Shown: piece after piece, positions 1 to 7,639 of the stretch | Numbering within the stretch: position 1 is the first letter of the stretch | Layout: every line of letters begins with the position of its first letter | NCBI GenBank assembly: GCA_002067235.1 | Contig: MVQP01000003.1 | Location: 1-64,000, forward strand | Direction: 5' to 3' | DNA from: Syntrophorhabdus sp. PtaB.Bin047 | GTDB lineage: Bacteria; Desulfobacterota; Syntrophorhabdia; Syntrophorhabdales; Syntrophorhabdaceae | DNA: 64,000 nt | Program-made: the position numbers and the translations under genes | Notes under the pieces: generated by a model | Told to the model about the DNA's origin: nothing | Database searches by the model: none | What the model saw: the letters and a program-made list of their open reading frames with translations, nothing else

Positions 1-75
1 TGCCCCCGTAGCTCAGGTGGATAGAGCAATGGATTCCTAATCCATGTGCCGCATGTTCGAGTCATGCCGGGGGCA
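1..75 (+). tRNA. tRNA-Arg (anticodon CCT)
   Basis: A full cloverleaf is visible. The acceptor arms TGCCCCC (1-7) and GGGGGCA (69-75) pair perfectly. The anticodon stem ATGGA/TCCAT closes loop TTCCTAA with anticodon CCT at 36-38. The T-arm GCATG/CATGC closes TTCGAGT (51-67). No 3' CCA is encoded. A tyrosine integrase gene ends 38 bases downstream and points towards it, so this tRNA is the probable chromosomal attachment site. The exact att core cannot be defined because the other junction is outside the window. Confidence 0.95.
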
Positions 76-112
76 TTTAATTTCAACAGGTTACGAAGCA
101 GGATGATTCGCG

Positions 113-1180
113 TTAGCGACCTTTGTTAGTGACCCTTGCCTTTTTCCCCTTGGCCTCAGCCTCGACATATGTATCTCTCAGCCTTGTCTCAAGAGCGTTG
201 GTGGCCAAGGGTTTGGCCGCTTGGATGGAAGACAGGTAGATGTCTGTTGTGGTTGCTCTCTCGTGGCCTAAAATGGCTTGGATGTCGGCAAGGGGGGTTC
301 CTTCCTGATCCATGGTGAGGGCAGCGAAATGCCGCAGGCAATGATACGTGAACTCAGGAACCTCGGCATCTTCGCATTTGTTCCGCAGAAACTTGCTACG
401 ATACCTGAAAGGATTGCCAGTGGCCGGATGGAAGAATACGTAGCTTGAATTGATCTCTTCGGCTGCTGAGATTCGTCTGGCCAGAATTTCACGGAGTGTA
501 GGACCAATGTTGATGCGGCGATACTTGGCGTGTCCGCCCTTTGCCTTTCGCGTTCTTAGAATAACGTAGCCGAGATCCAGACTGACGTTAGCGACCGTTA
601 GCGAGTTGATTTCCCCGCACCTGGCACCGGTGAGTGCCAAGGTCCACAGGTAGTCCCGCTGTTCGGGTCGGCATTTCAAGAGCACGGCGAGTATGTCGCT
701 AATCGGCGGGACGTACTTGTGTTTGCGATCCTCGGGATATTTCTCGATACCAAGAACAGGGTTCTTTTCAACCAAGCCCTTTTTGATGCCATGATTGAAA
801 AGGGCCTTGAGGTAGGCAAGGTATTTGTTGGCTCGCTGCGGAGAGATCTCAACGGCTATTTTGTCCAGAAAATCCGTGACGTCATTGCGTGTGATGATTT
901 GCTTGAGACCCCAGCCTTCATGTTCGCTGAGGCGAAGAATCAGGGCTTTGTTGTCCTGAAAATAGAGCCGGTCCCGTTTTTGCTCCAGATCTCTCAGCCG
1001 ACTTTCGGATAGCTGCTCGAATACCATAGGGATCGTCGGCAGTTTCGACAGCTCTATCCGCCTGTTTGCCTCTGCGAGCTTGGCCTGGGCCTGTGTCTCG
1101 AAGCCTCCTTCCGGCGTGATCGACTGGCCCCGGTAACGGAACTTGTACCACCATTTGTTTCTGGACTTCCATACCGCCAT
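113..1180 (-). CDS. int: tyrosine integrase (phage site-specific recombinase)
   Basis: A 355-residue tyrosine recombinase that would catalyse integration at the adjacent tRNA. The N-terminal Arm-type region (residues 1-60) reads WWYKFRYRGQS. A SAM-like core-binding domain follows, then the catalytic domain with Arg187 (TGARCGE), His280-x-x-Arg283 (HCLRHF), His306 (LGHER) and nucleophile Tyr315 (TDIYLSS). All key residues are present, so the enzyme looks active. The start has AAGGAAG about 9 nt upstream. It lies immediately downstream of, and out of frame with, the HTH gene that begins at 1331, which is typical of an xis-int pair. The tRNA-facing orientation is classic for tRNA-integrating prophages. 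Confidence 0.95.
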   Translation of the reverse strand: MAVWKSRNKWWYKFRYRGQSITPEGGFETQAQAKLAEANRRIELSKLPTIPMVFEQLSESRLRDLEQKRDRLYFQDNKALILRLSEHEGWGLKQIITRNDVTDFLDKIAVEISPQRANKYLAYLKALFNHGIKKGLVEKNPVLGIEKYPEDRKHKYVPPISDILAVLLKCRPEQRDYLWTLALTGARCGEINSLTVANVSLDLGYVILRTRKAKGGHAKYRRINIGPTLREILARRISAAEEINSSYVFFHPATGNPFRYRSKFLRNKCEDAEVPEFTYHCLRHFAALTMDQEGTPLADIQAILGHERATTTDIYLSSIQAAKPLATNALETRLRDTYVEAEAKGKKARVTNKGR

Positions 1181-1331
1181 TCAGTATCTTCCTTAGCCCG
1201 GATTCAGGAAAACGGAACAGCTTTCCAATTCGTATCGCGCCAAATAGTTCCTTGTGATCGTACACGAAGGTGAGACTGCAGTTGAACAGTTTGGCGACTT
1301 GCTCGGCCGTATATACAGTTTCTTCTATCAT
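918..1331 (-). CDS. excisionase-like HTH DNA-binding protein
   Basis: The first ~53 residues form a typical excisionase/MerR-type winged helix: YTAEQVAKLFNCSLTFVYDH, then AIRIGKLFRFPESGLRKIL. A protein of this type upstream of int usually acts as Xis or an int regulator. The frame stays open for 84 further codons overlapping int (918-1180) out of frame. That tail is Arg/Pro/Gly-rich and looks like a shadow of int rather than a conserved domain, so the functional protein may be only the HTH part, or a frameshift may join it to int. An AGGAAA ribosome site precedes the ATG. Confidence 0.7.
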   Translation of the reverse strand: MIEETVYTAEQVAKLFNCSLTFVYDHKELFGAIRIGKLFRFPESGLRKILNGGMEVQKQMVVQVPLPGPVDHAGRRLRDTGPGQARRGKQADRAVETADDPYGIRAAIRKSAERSGAKTGPALFSGQQSPDSSPQRT

Positions 1332-1369
1332 TCGGCAATATTTCCTGTCAATTCAAATATTTTGACGTC

Positions 1370-3895
1370 TCAATTCCTCATAAGCGATGTGCAGAGTGCT
1401 TGTGCCAATCGAACCGGCACGGCATTCCCGATCTGCTTGGTTTGTTGAGTCTTGGTTCCCGTGAAGGTGTAGTTCTCGAACGACATCGCCGCCGCCAGCT
1501 CGTGGGGCTGAAGCATCCGGAAGCGGATGTCTATCTGATATTTGCCGGATACCTCGACGAGGCCGAAGCGGTCCTTTGTGGTGATCGTCGGGACCGGATC
1601 ATCTGTGCTGGAAACCCCTTCACCGGCGCCGTAATACTTGATGAGGAAGGGCTCGACGAGAGCGCCGGCGCCATGACTCGTTACTGTGGGCAGGGGTTCA
1701 TTTATGGAGTGGTTTCGGGGCTTCTGTCCCTTGTTTTCTCCGAAGAAGGGGACCAGAAAAGGCTCGACGAGGGATATTGCGCCTGCCGTCGCGATGGTCG
1801 GTACTGGTTGATCCACATCGCGGGGAGCAGAGCAAGACTGTTGGCCGAGGAGAAAAGGTTCAATCAATGCCATTTCCCCGCGGTGGGCCCCGGTTATCGT
1901 AGGGACGGGTCGGTCGATAGAATGGGCCCGGTTCCCGTCGTTGCCTTCGTGGGTTATCGTGACCATAAACGGCTCGCACAGCCCCGTATGGTTCCCCCCG
2001 CCAGTGATCGTTGGCATCGGCCTGTCGACGTCCCTGGCGTCGTTCGTGCCGTAGAGTATGACCAGAAACGGTTTCGCGTTCGCCCCTCCGTACTTCTTCA
2101 ATCCCGCCGCGATCCTTGCGAGCGTTGCCGGTGCAAGGGGGCGCTTTCTCTCGAAGATGCTCTCTCCTTTGATTGTCCAGTCGATGATCTCCCGCGCCGT
2201 CCTGTATGGCTGCAGGCCGTAAAGATTCCCCGGTTCCCCGTGGGTAGGATCGGGCCAGCGGATTGGACGTTTCCCCTTCCTGGCGAGGACGAAAAGCCGC
2301 TGTCTCGTCGTCGGGTCGCCGTAATCGGCAGCGTTCAATACCCGGTCCTCCACGGTATAGCCGAAAGACCTGATCGCGTTGATCCACGCCTGATAGGTCT
2401 CACCCTTTCTGCTTTTCAGGGGTTTGCCTGACGCGCCCACCGGTCCCCAATCCCTGAACTCGCGGACGTTCTCGATGAGCATGTTGTCTACCCTGAGAGA
2501 TTCGAGCCAGCGGAGGACAAGCCATGCTGAGGATCTGAGCTGGTCATTGACGGGCTTGCCTCCGCGGGCTACGGAATGGTGGGTACAATTATGAACTACT
2601 ATCCCATCGGCAATATAGGATTCGTCTTCTTCTACCGACAGGTTGAAGACCTGAACCGATCTTCTACCCGGTTGGATGCGTTTGACCAAAGACCACGAAA
2701 CACCATTGTCAGCGTAGGCAGTTCTCTGCGATGCATTACTTTCCCATTGAACCCGCCATAGATCTCTGACATTCAACTGCCTTCCTTCAATGACCCTGCA
2801 ATGTTGTTTTCGATGATACAGGTTTGCTCGATATCCAAGAGATTCTGCTAAGAGCCTGATGCCGATGGCAAGCCTCTTTGATACTGTGGACGCGAACGTG
2901 ACCCTCTGACCTTTGTGGCCGTCGGCTGAGAGATATCCTTCGAGTAGGGCTTCCCTGTATCCCCTATAGAGCGTTAATGCCCATGCGGGGATAGTCTTGC
3001 CATGCGCAAGCCTGCCGAAGTGCTCCACTAACCAATCCACCAGCCCTTTGTGAGCGCATTCGAACAACCAAGCGGTTCGTGTTCTTCTCTTTCTCCATCT
3101 CAATTCGTCTTTAGCGGCGCGCGTCTTTCCGTTAGGCATCCATGCAGCAAGAATTCTGTCCAACTCATCGACTTCATGATCTCCGGCCACAATGCAAATT
3201 TCGCTACCTTGGCCCTCGCGGATTCGTACAGTTCCATCACCTAACCATCGGCCGATCAACCACCAGAAGTCTCGATTATTGATAGACATGCCCCGTCCAG
3301 GGACTTCTGGAACGCCCCTATGAAACATTGCGTTCGGCGTCGCCCATCTTACTGTTGTAGTGCAGAGCTTCTTTGCCTCTATCCATTCAGGCTCGCCGAA
3401 TGATCGGTCATATTGCCGGATATCGTTATTCCATTTGCGGCTCTGTCGGCGCGCTAAGAACGGATGATTAGACGTTACTTCCAGACCAGGATGTCCCTGA
3501 CCCTTGACAATTAATGTATCTGCCAAGTGGGACATGACTGATGTGACCGGCCGCCACCGGCCCTTGTGAGTAAGAACCACGTCTCCCTTTTTGATATTCT
3601 CGATGGGTATCAGGCCACGTTCGGCCAGGATAAGAGTCCCGGCAGGAAAGCATTCGGGGCTGGCGACGAGGATATTAACCCTTCCTCCCGGTATTTCGTC
3701 CTCGGGCCTGATACTCTCCAGGCGAGCGCAGATGTGACGGGCGCCGGGGTGATTCGCCTGATGTGTCGCAATGGCGACAGGCCAGTGATTGATTGCGAGG
3801 AGGTCTACTTGTTTGCCTATCGTGTGACAGGCGTTATAGAGGCCGGTAGAGGTGCCGCCACAGCCACAAAAAAGATCGACCGCTACAATCGCCAA
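1370..3895 (-). CDS. C5-cytosine DNA methyltransferase interrupted by an intein
   Basis: Phage Dcm-like methyltransferase that would protect phage DNA from restriction. Motif I is DLFCGCGGTSTG. Motif IV, read across the intein, is ASPE|CTHHS. Motif VI is ENVREF, motif VIII TRQRLFV, motif IX FRMLQPHELAAA and motif X IGNAVPVRLAQ. The target-recognition part carries five PxPTIT-like repeats (RPMPTITG, RPVPTITG, QPVPTIAT, EPLPTVTS, DPVPTITT). The intein removes 355 residues, leaving about 486 after splicing. I choose the TTG at 3895, with GGAGGAA 8 nt upstream. An ATG at 3982 is in frame but would run through the small gene 3898-4077 and has no ribosome site. All catalytic motifs are intact. Confidence 0.92.
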   Translation of the reverse strand: MAIVAVDLFCGCGGTSTGLYNACHTIGKQVDLLAINHWPVAIATHQANHPGARHICARLESIRPEDEIPGGRVNILVASPECFPAGTLILAERGLIPIENIKKGDVVLTHKGRWRPVTSVMSHLADTLIVKGQGHPGLEVTSNHPFLARRQSRKWNNDIRQYDRSFGEPEWIEAKKLCTTTVRWATPNAMFHRGVPEVPGRGMSINNRDFWWLIGRWLGDGTVRIREGQGSEICIVAGDHEVDELDRILAAWMPNGKTRAAKDELRWRKRRTRTAWLFECAHKGLVDWLVEHFGRLAHGKTIPAWALTLYRGYREALLEGYLSADGHKGQRVTFASTVSKRLAIGIRLLAESLGYRANLYHRKQHCRVIEGRQLNVRDLWRVQWESNASQRTAYADNGVSWSLVKRIQPGRRSVQVFNLSVEEDESYIADGIVVHNCTHHSVARGGKPVNDQLRSSAWLVLRWLESLRVDNMLIENVREFRDWGPVGASGKPLKSRKGETYQAWINAIRSFGYTVEDRVLNAADYGDPTTRQRLFVLARKGKRPIRWPDPTHGEPGNLYGLQPYRTAREIIDWTIKGESIFERKRPLAPATLARIAAGLKKYGGANAKPFLVILYGTNDARDVDRPMPTITGGGNHTGLCEPFMVTITHEGNDGNRAHSIDRPVPTITGAHRGEMALIEPFLLGQQSCSAPRDVDQPVPTIATAGAISLVEPFLVPFFGENKGQKPRNHSINEPLPTVTSHGAGALVEPFLIKYYGAGEGVSSTDDPVPTITTKDRFGLVEVSGKYQIDIRFRMLQPHELAAAMSFENYTFTGTKTQQTKQIGNAVPVRLAQALCTSLMRN
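2588..3652 (-). other. intein with LAGLIDADG homing endonuclease, inserted at the MTase catalytic Cys
   Basis: A 355-residue in-frame intein. It begins CFPAGTLILAERG (splice Cys1, block A) and has a block B-like SNHPFLARR. Two LAGLIDADG-type motifs are visible: WLIGRWLGDGT and LLEGYLSADG. It ends with block F (VFNLSVEEDESYIADG) and block G IVVHN followed by extein Cys. The penultimate His and terminal Asn needed for splicing are present. The +1 extein residue is the Cys of SPECTHHS, i.e. the methyltransferase's own catalytic nucleophile, so unspliced protein should be inactive. The endonuclease probably targets intein-free alleles of this motif. Confidence 0.95.
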
Positions 3896-3897
3896 GG

Positions 3898-4077
3898 TCA
3901 ATTCCTCCGTCCGTCTGTTATTGCAGGTGGTAATGGATATCTCACCCCCGGCAGCTCCAACATGACAGCCAAAGCAGGGCACAGATAGACCGGAACCGGG
4001 GCAGGATCCTCGATTGGGATATCGTTCGCCTCCAAGAGCCGTTCAAGTCTTTCGATTTCCTCAACGTAGTAATACAT
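3898..4077 (-). CDS. small hypothetical protein (59 aa)
   Basis: A short frame begins MYYYVEEIERLERLL and ends ITDGRRN. An AGAGG sits upstream of the ATG at 4077. It starts 2 nt after the stop of the 109-residue gene. Its stop overlaps the ribosome site/TTG region of the methyltransferase, so the two are translationally coupled. The N-terminal half is a likely amphipathic helix. I do not recognise a family. Its tight packing between two genes is the main reason to believe it, and it sets the true start of the methyltransferase. Confidence 0.65.
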   Translation of the reverse strand: MYYYVEEIERLERLLEANDIPIEDPAPVPVYLCPALAVMLELPGVRYPLPPAITDGRRN

Positions 4078-4079
4078 GC

Positions 4080-4409
4080 CTATACCTCTTGAGCTGATTC
4101 GGGCTTCGATGCCTCATTCTCCTTCATTTTGCAGAGGATCTGCCGATGCGCCTGCAGACCATTGATGAGGACGTCCAAGCTTTCGGTGTTCGTGAACCTG
4201 AATATCACGGCAGGGTCGATATCATCCGGCTTGTCTTTGAGTGGTGTCCCCACTTCCACGGGCTCCGTGGGGTAGAAGACGAAAAGAAGTGCCTCTTCCC
4301 CGTCCATGCGGCTGCGCAGGGTCCCGAGACCGATATCTCCATCGCCAAACTCAATATATGGGCACCACTTCTTAGTTTCCTCATCCTTGATAGCTGCTTT
4401 TATGGGCAT
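4080..4409 (-). CDS. hypothetical protein (109 aa)
   Basis: Soluble acidic protein with an N-terminal stretch MPIKAAIKDEETKKWCPYIEFGDGD and a predicted beta-rich middle. A GGAGGAGG ribosome site lies just upstream of the ATG at 4409. It sits between the deoxyribosyltransferase-like gene and the small gene before the methyltransferase, in the same minus-strand operon. I recognise no family or motif. Confidence 0.75.
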   Translation of the reverse strand: MPIKAAIKDEETKKWCPYIEFGDGDIGLGTLRSRMDGEEALLFVFYPTEPVEVGTPLKDKPDDIDPAVIFRFTNTESLDVLINGLQAHRQILCKMKENEASKPESAQEV

Positions 4410-4421
4410 TCGTTCCTCCTC

Positions 4422-4784
4422 CTATATGCTGTGCGTTCCGCCGTTTGCCACCATCCATTCATCGAGCATTCTCGGAAAGCTCTTGCCTTCCCCGTATGGT
4501 TCATTCTTAACGACCACTATTGGCTTGCCGAGAGAGAAGGCCATGCCCATATCGAAATGTGTCCCCTGGGACCGGCCATTGTAGAAGATGTGAACCTCGT
4601 CGGCCCGTCTGATATTCTCCAAGTTCTGCCGACAAATAGTGATGCCAGGCTTGTTCTGATTGGTGTCGCGCGCTGGTAAATGAACCCTGTGGCCTTGGAT
4701 TTCCAGCTTTCTTGCGTAGGCATTCACGGTATCGAAATAGGGCGCATCGACATTCCTTACCGAACAAATGATGAAGATTCTCAT
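4422..4784 (-). CDS. nucleoside 2-deoxyribosyltransferase-like protein
   Basis: A 120-residue Rossmann-like protein. It opens MRIFIICSVRNVD, a strand and loop typical of the family. It contains RRADEVHIFYNGRSQGTHFDMG and then MAFSLGKPIVVV, matching the family's 'D..I.Y..G..GT..E.G.A.ALGKP' signature. Members exchange or cleave bases on (deoxy)nucleosides. Here it could serve nucleotide salvage or DNA modification. Its ATG overlaps the stop of the radical-SAM gene (ATGA). A second relative lies at 35477-35854. Substrate unknown. Confidence 0.7.
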   Translation of the reverse strand: MRIFIICSVRNVDAPYFDTVNAYARKLEIQGHRVHLPARDTNQNKPGITICRQNLENIRRADEVHIFYNGRSQGTHFDMGMAFSLGKPIVVVKNEPYGEGKSFPRMLDEWMVANGGTHSI

Positions 4785-5646
4785 GCTACCTCCCCAAATA
4801 GACTGCCAGCGACGGCCGTTGGGCCGTAGTGGTATTTCTCAAACGGTATGTGTTCCAGAAACCGGAGTCGGCTGTAATAGCGCGTTACGTCCTCCAGTTC
4901 CTTCTTTGTCCATCCCTTCAGAACATAGGAGTTCTTGGCCATAGCAAATTCGCCCTCGATTGGCTGAAACCTCATGACGTTCGGTCTGATCCCGAGGGAT
5001 CGTATCCATTCCAGTTTCTCTCTTGCCTCTGCCGGCGTGTCGTTGAAACCTACGAGGACATACACTCCGATATCATTGAGACCATGTTCGCGGGCAGTAT
5101 CTATTGCCCTGTGGACTTCGGGCTTGTCTTCCCATGAGTCAAGAGAGAACCGGACCTTTGCGTGTTTGATCTCAGCTATCCGTCTTGCGTGATAGATCTC
5201 GAATCTACCGGCCTCCAAACCTTGGTTGAAGTCAACGAAGGGCAGGGTCTTGAGACGGTCGATGACCCGATTGAAATGGGTAATGCTGGTTGCCAGAAGG
5301 TTATTATCGCAGACTATCGGCCTGACCAGGAAATCCTCGATCTCGATCAAGTCACCTTCTATTCTATGGACGGCGCAGAATTCACAGCGGTTCACGCATC
5401 CACGGCTCGTAAACGTGGCCATGGGATTATGAAAATCCAGGGGCCTGTATGGAAGCTCACCGCCTATCTCAGCGACATCGGCCAAATATTCAGGCATGAG
5501 GTTCACAGCGCCCCCCCCGCGACTACTTTGAGCTTCGACGCTTCGGCTATTTTACGGGCTGTCGGCAAATCCCACGTGAAGACCACAGACAGATAAAGTG
5601 TGTCACCGACCCTCCACCTTGCTATACCTTTGCGCCAGTTATACAT
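4781..5646 (-). pseudogene. radical SAM protein with a frameshift in a G8 tract
   Basis: Two frames together make one radical-SAM protein. The N-terminal frame (5646-5503) begins MYNWRKGIARWRVGDTLYLS and ends KLKVVAGGAL-stop. The C-terminal frame (5506-4781) begins VNLMPEYLADVAEIGG, carries the 4Fe-4S motif CVNRCEFC and then a TIM-barrel-like body. The frames meet at eight consecutive G (C8 on the plus strand, 5511-5518). One extra G would give VVAGGGAVNLMPEYLAD, the expected continuous sequence. The upstream ATG overlaps the stop of the previous gene (ATGTATAA), supporting a 5646 start. Causes could be homopolymer sequencing error, slippage-controlled expression or true decay. Substrate unknown. 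Confidence 0.75.
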
Positions 5647-6349
5647 GTTTGGGATTCTCTCTCTTCCTGAACCCATACCGCCATACCCACGGGTTCGATT
5701 CCCACGGATGTTTCTTGCCGTTGATGGAGTCCCAAAGGGTCCAGAAGGAATGAATCAGGTTGATGTGCTGAGGTAGAAGGGTTACGCCTTCCGCCTTCGC
5801 GTCCTCCTCCGTGATGTCCTGCAACCTCTCAGGTCGCACAGAGATGACCGGGCTCTTAATCCTCCATGCCCATTTTGGCAGGAAAATAGACGGCCTCCAC
5901 TTGCCACAGGCGGGATAACTATCGAGGCTCCATGCTGCCTCGCAAGGAGCAAGAATCTGTTTCTCCCCGATGTAGAAGGCTGCGTTATCGGCACGATAGA
6001 CAATGATCGGGGAACCGTACTCATCACATGTTTCGGCCCATGTCTCCTTGACACACAGGATGTCGCCGGGCTGGTAAGGGGAAGGGTTCTCGTAGGGCGT
6101 TCTGAGCAAGGCTTGAAGGAACTTATTTTCATCAGGATACCGATTGGCGTCCCAATTCTCGCCGCCTACTCCGTTCCTATCCCATGTATGGACGTGACCG
6201 TTAGGAAAGAATGTGGCCCAGGGAAAGTGAACCGTCCCGTTTTGTTCGACGACGGGTTGCGGCTTTATCACCCTTCTCGTCTGTGTCTTCCTTCCTTCAA
6301 TGATCGCGCGAACCATCGGGCCGCTGAACAGTATCGGCTTTTCGGGCAT
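5639..6349 (-). CDS. phage protein with ASCH/PUA-like region
   Basis: A 236-residue protein beginning MPEKPILFSGPMVRAII, followed by EGRKTQTRRVIKPQP. This opening is very common in phage proteins of the ASCH/PUA superfamily, which are thought to bind RNA or modified bases. PYQPGDILCVKETWAE resembles the family's GD(x)L.VRE.W core. GGAGG lies just upstream of the ATG. It is packed between the frameshifted radical-SAM gene and a small Cys protein. Function inferred only by family. Confidence 0.7.
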   Translation of the reverse strand: MPEKPILFSGPMVRAIIEGRKTQTRRVIKPQPVVEQNGTVHFPWATFFPNGHVHTWDRNGVGGENWDANRYPDENKFLQALLRTPYENPSPYQPGDILCVKETWAETCDEYGSPIIVYRADNAAFYIGEKQILAPCEAAWSLDSYPACGKWRPSIFLPKWAWRIKSPVISVRPERLQDITEEDAKAEGVTLLPQHINLIHSFWTLWDSINGKKHPWESNPWVWRYGFRKRENPKHV

Positions 6350-6357
6350 CAGTCCTC

Positions 6358-6591
6358 CTATCTAAACAAAAAGTTGTACGCCTGCCGAAATGCCGTAGCG
6401 AACACGCCTTTGGGTCTCTCAATCGGTTCAAACCACGGGCAATCGTTGTTCTCATTCTGGTCTGTTTGCAGGGCGTAGTGTTTTTCTAGCCGCCACGGGG
6501 TTTTTACTTCACGCAGGCCCTTTGGATTCCTGCAGACTTCGCTAAGCTCGGAATCATATCGACAGTTGATACAGAAGACGTCGTTAGGCAT
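6358..6591 (-). CDS. small Cys-module protein (NNDCPWF type)
   Basis: A 77-residue protein reading VFCINCRYDSELSEVCRN, then NENNDCPWFEPIERPKG. The CxxC, Cys and DCPWF spacing suggests one metal site. The same module occurs twice in the protein at 29407-29970 and in weaker form at 10821-11225. Its ATG overlaps the stop of the PAPS-reductase-like gene. Function unknown; a Zn- or Fe-S-binding adaptor is possible. Confidence 0.7.
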   Translation of the reverse strand: MPNDVFCINCRYDSELSEVCRNPKGLREVKTPWRLEKHYALQTDQNENNDCPWFEPIERPKGVFATAFRQAYNFLFR

Positions 6592-7639
6592 ATTCTCTAT
6601 CCCCCAGTGAGGTGTTAGCGTTTGCCGATCTCAAATCAAACAGCGGCGTGATGTTCACGTCATCCTCCCACGCCACCCCTATGTAGTCGAGGACTCTACC
6701 CCAACCCATCTTATACATCCAGAATTCCCATTCCTTGGGGCTCGTTTCCCTGAGTCGATCAAACCGATGCGGGCGTTTTTCGATGTGGATACCGAAGCCG
6801 CACATGGTACAGCCGGTCCGCTTTGCCTTGGTGGTTTCCAGGGTTCCGTCGCGTTGGGTCTTGATCTCTCCATAGATTTCCGGCACAGGAACATCCAGGT
6901 CGAGAGCCAGTTGAAGCAGGTCGGTCCGTGAGAAGATCGCAAACGGACAGCTCCTCTGAACGGTCTTACCGTAGTAATTGCAGCCGTTCTTCATGAGAGC
7001 TTTTTGCCGTTGCCCACCTTCTGAAGCCATGAGCCCCATGTATGGATGCACCTTGTTGGCCTTTGCCCAATCGTCGGCGGGCTTTTCCTTCATGTGGTAG
7101 CAACAGTCGGGGCTCACCCGGAACGGGGCGGTTTGATAGGTCGTGCCGTATTTATCATTCTCGGGGCCTCCGAAGAGGTCAAGCCATTTCTGCGGTAGCC
7201 TCATGCGTGTTCCCTTTCTCCATCCGCCGTAGGCTCCCGTGTCGCCCGTCATGATCGCGTGTCTCACGGTTGAGTTCTTCTCTGTCGGGTTTTGCAGGAG
7301 CTGTATCTTGCCCGCCTTATCCTTACTGATGACCGGATAGCCGTGATCCTTTATGACCTGGACCTTGGTCTTGTAGGGCTTGAGGATGACCATGTTATCG
7401 AGGGCCTTGTGGACCCGCTGGATGGATTTGTCCTCCAGGCTGGAGAGGGAAACGCCTACTATGTCGGGGCTCACGTACTCTCTGAGGAAGAGAAGAAGCG
7501 TGATGCTATCCAAGCCGCCGACCGAGCAGAATACTTGCCCCTTCATTTGCTCAAAGAACTCCTTGCCGAGCCCCTTGGCATAGGTGATCTTGTACTCGTA
7601 GGGAAGGGCTTGAAGTTCCATAAATGACTTGATGCTCAT
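6584..7639 (-). CDS. PAPS reductase-like (adenine nucleotide alpha-hydrolase) protein
   Basis: A 351-residue protein with the PP-loop SVGGLDSITLLLF (SGGxDS variant). A C-terminal Cys cluster (SPDCCYH, NGCNYYGK, RSCPF, GCTMCGFG) may bind an Fe-S cluster or metal. This is the phage branch of the PAPS reductase/ATP-pyrophosphatase family, whose members activate substrates by adenylation, for example in sulfur chemistry of nucleic acids. The start MSIKSFMELQ at 7639 is chosen because ATGA overlaps the stop of the upstream radical-SAM gene. A longer frame to 7714 lacks this logic. Its exact reaction is not known. Confidence 0.8.
   Translation of the reverse strand: MSIKSFMELQALPYEYKITYAKGLGKEFFEQMKGQVFCSVGGLDSITLLLFLREYVSPDIVGVSLSSLEDKSIQRVHKALDNMVILKPYKTKVQVIKDHGYPVISKDKAGKIQLLQNPTEKNSTVRHAIMTGDTGAYGGWRKGTRMRLPQKWLDLFGGPENDKYGTTYQTAPFRVSPDCCYHMKEKPADDWAKANKVHPYMGLMASEGGQRQKALMKNGCNYYGKTVQRSCPFAIFSRTDLLQLALDLDVPVPEIYGEIKTQRDGTLETTKAKRTGCTMCGFGIHIEKRPHRFDRLRETSPKEWEFWMYKMGWGRVLDYIGVAWEDDVNITPLFDLRSANANTSLGDREYA

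Noticed and set aside
1400-2431. 343-codon plus-strand frame opposite the methyltransferase
   Set aside because: It is the shadow of the intact minus-strand methyltransferase; its protein is Arg/Gly-rich and shows no domain.
3896-3982. ATG at 3982 as methyltransferase start
   Set aside because: It lacks a ribosome site and would cover the small gene 3898-4077; TTG 3895 has GGAGGAA at the right distance.
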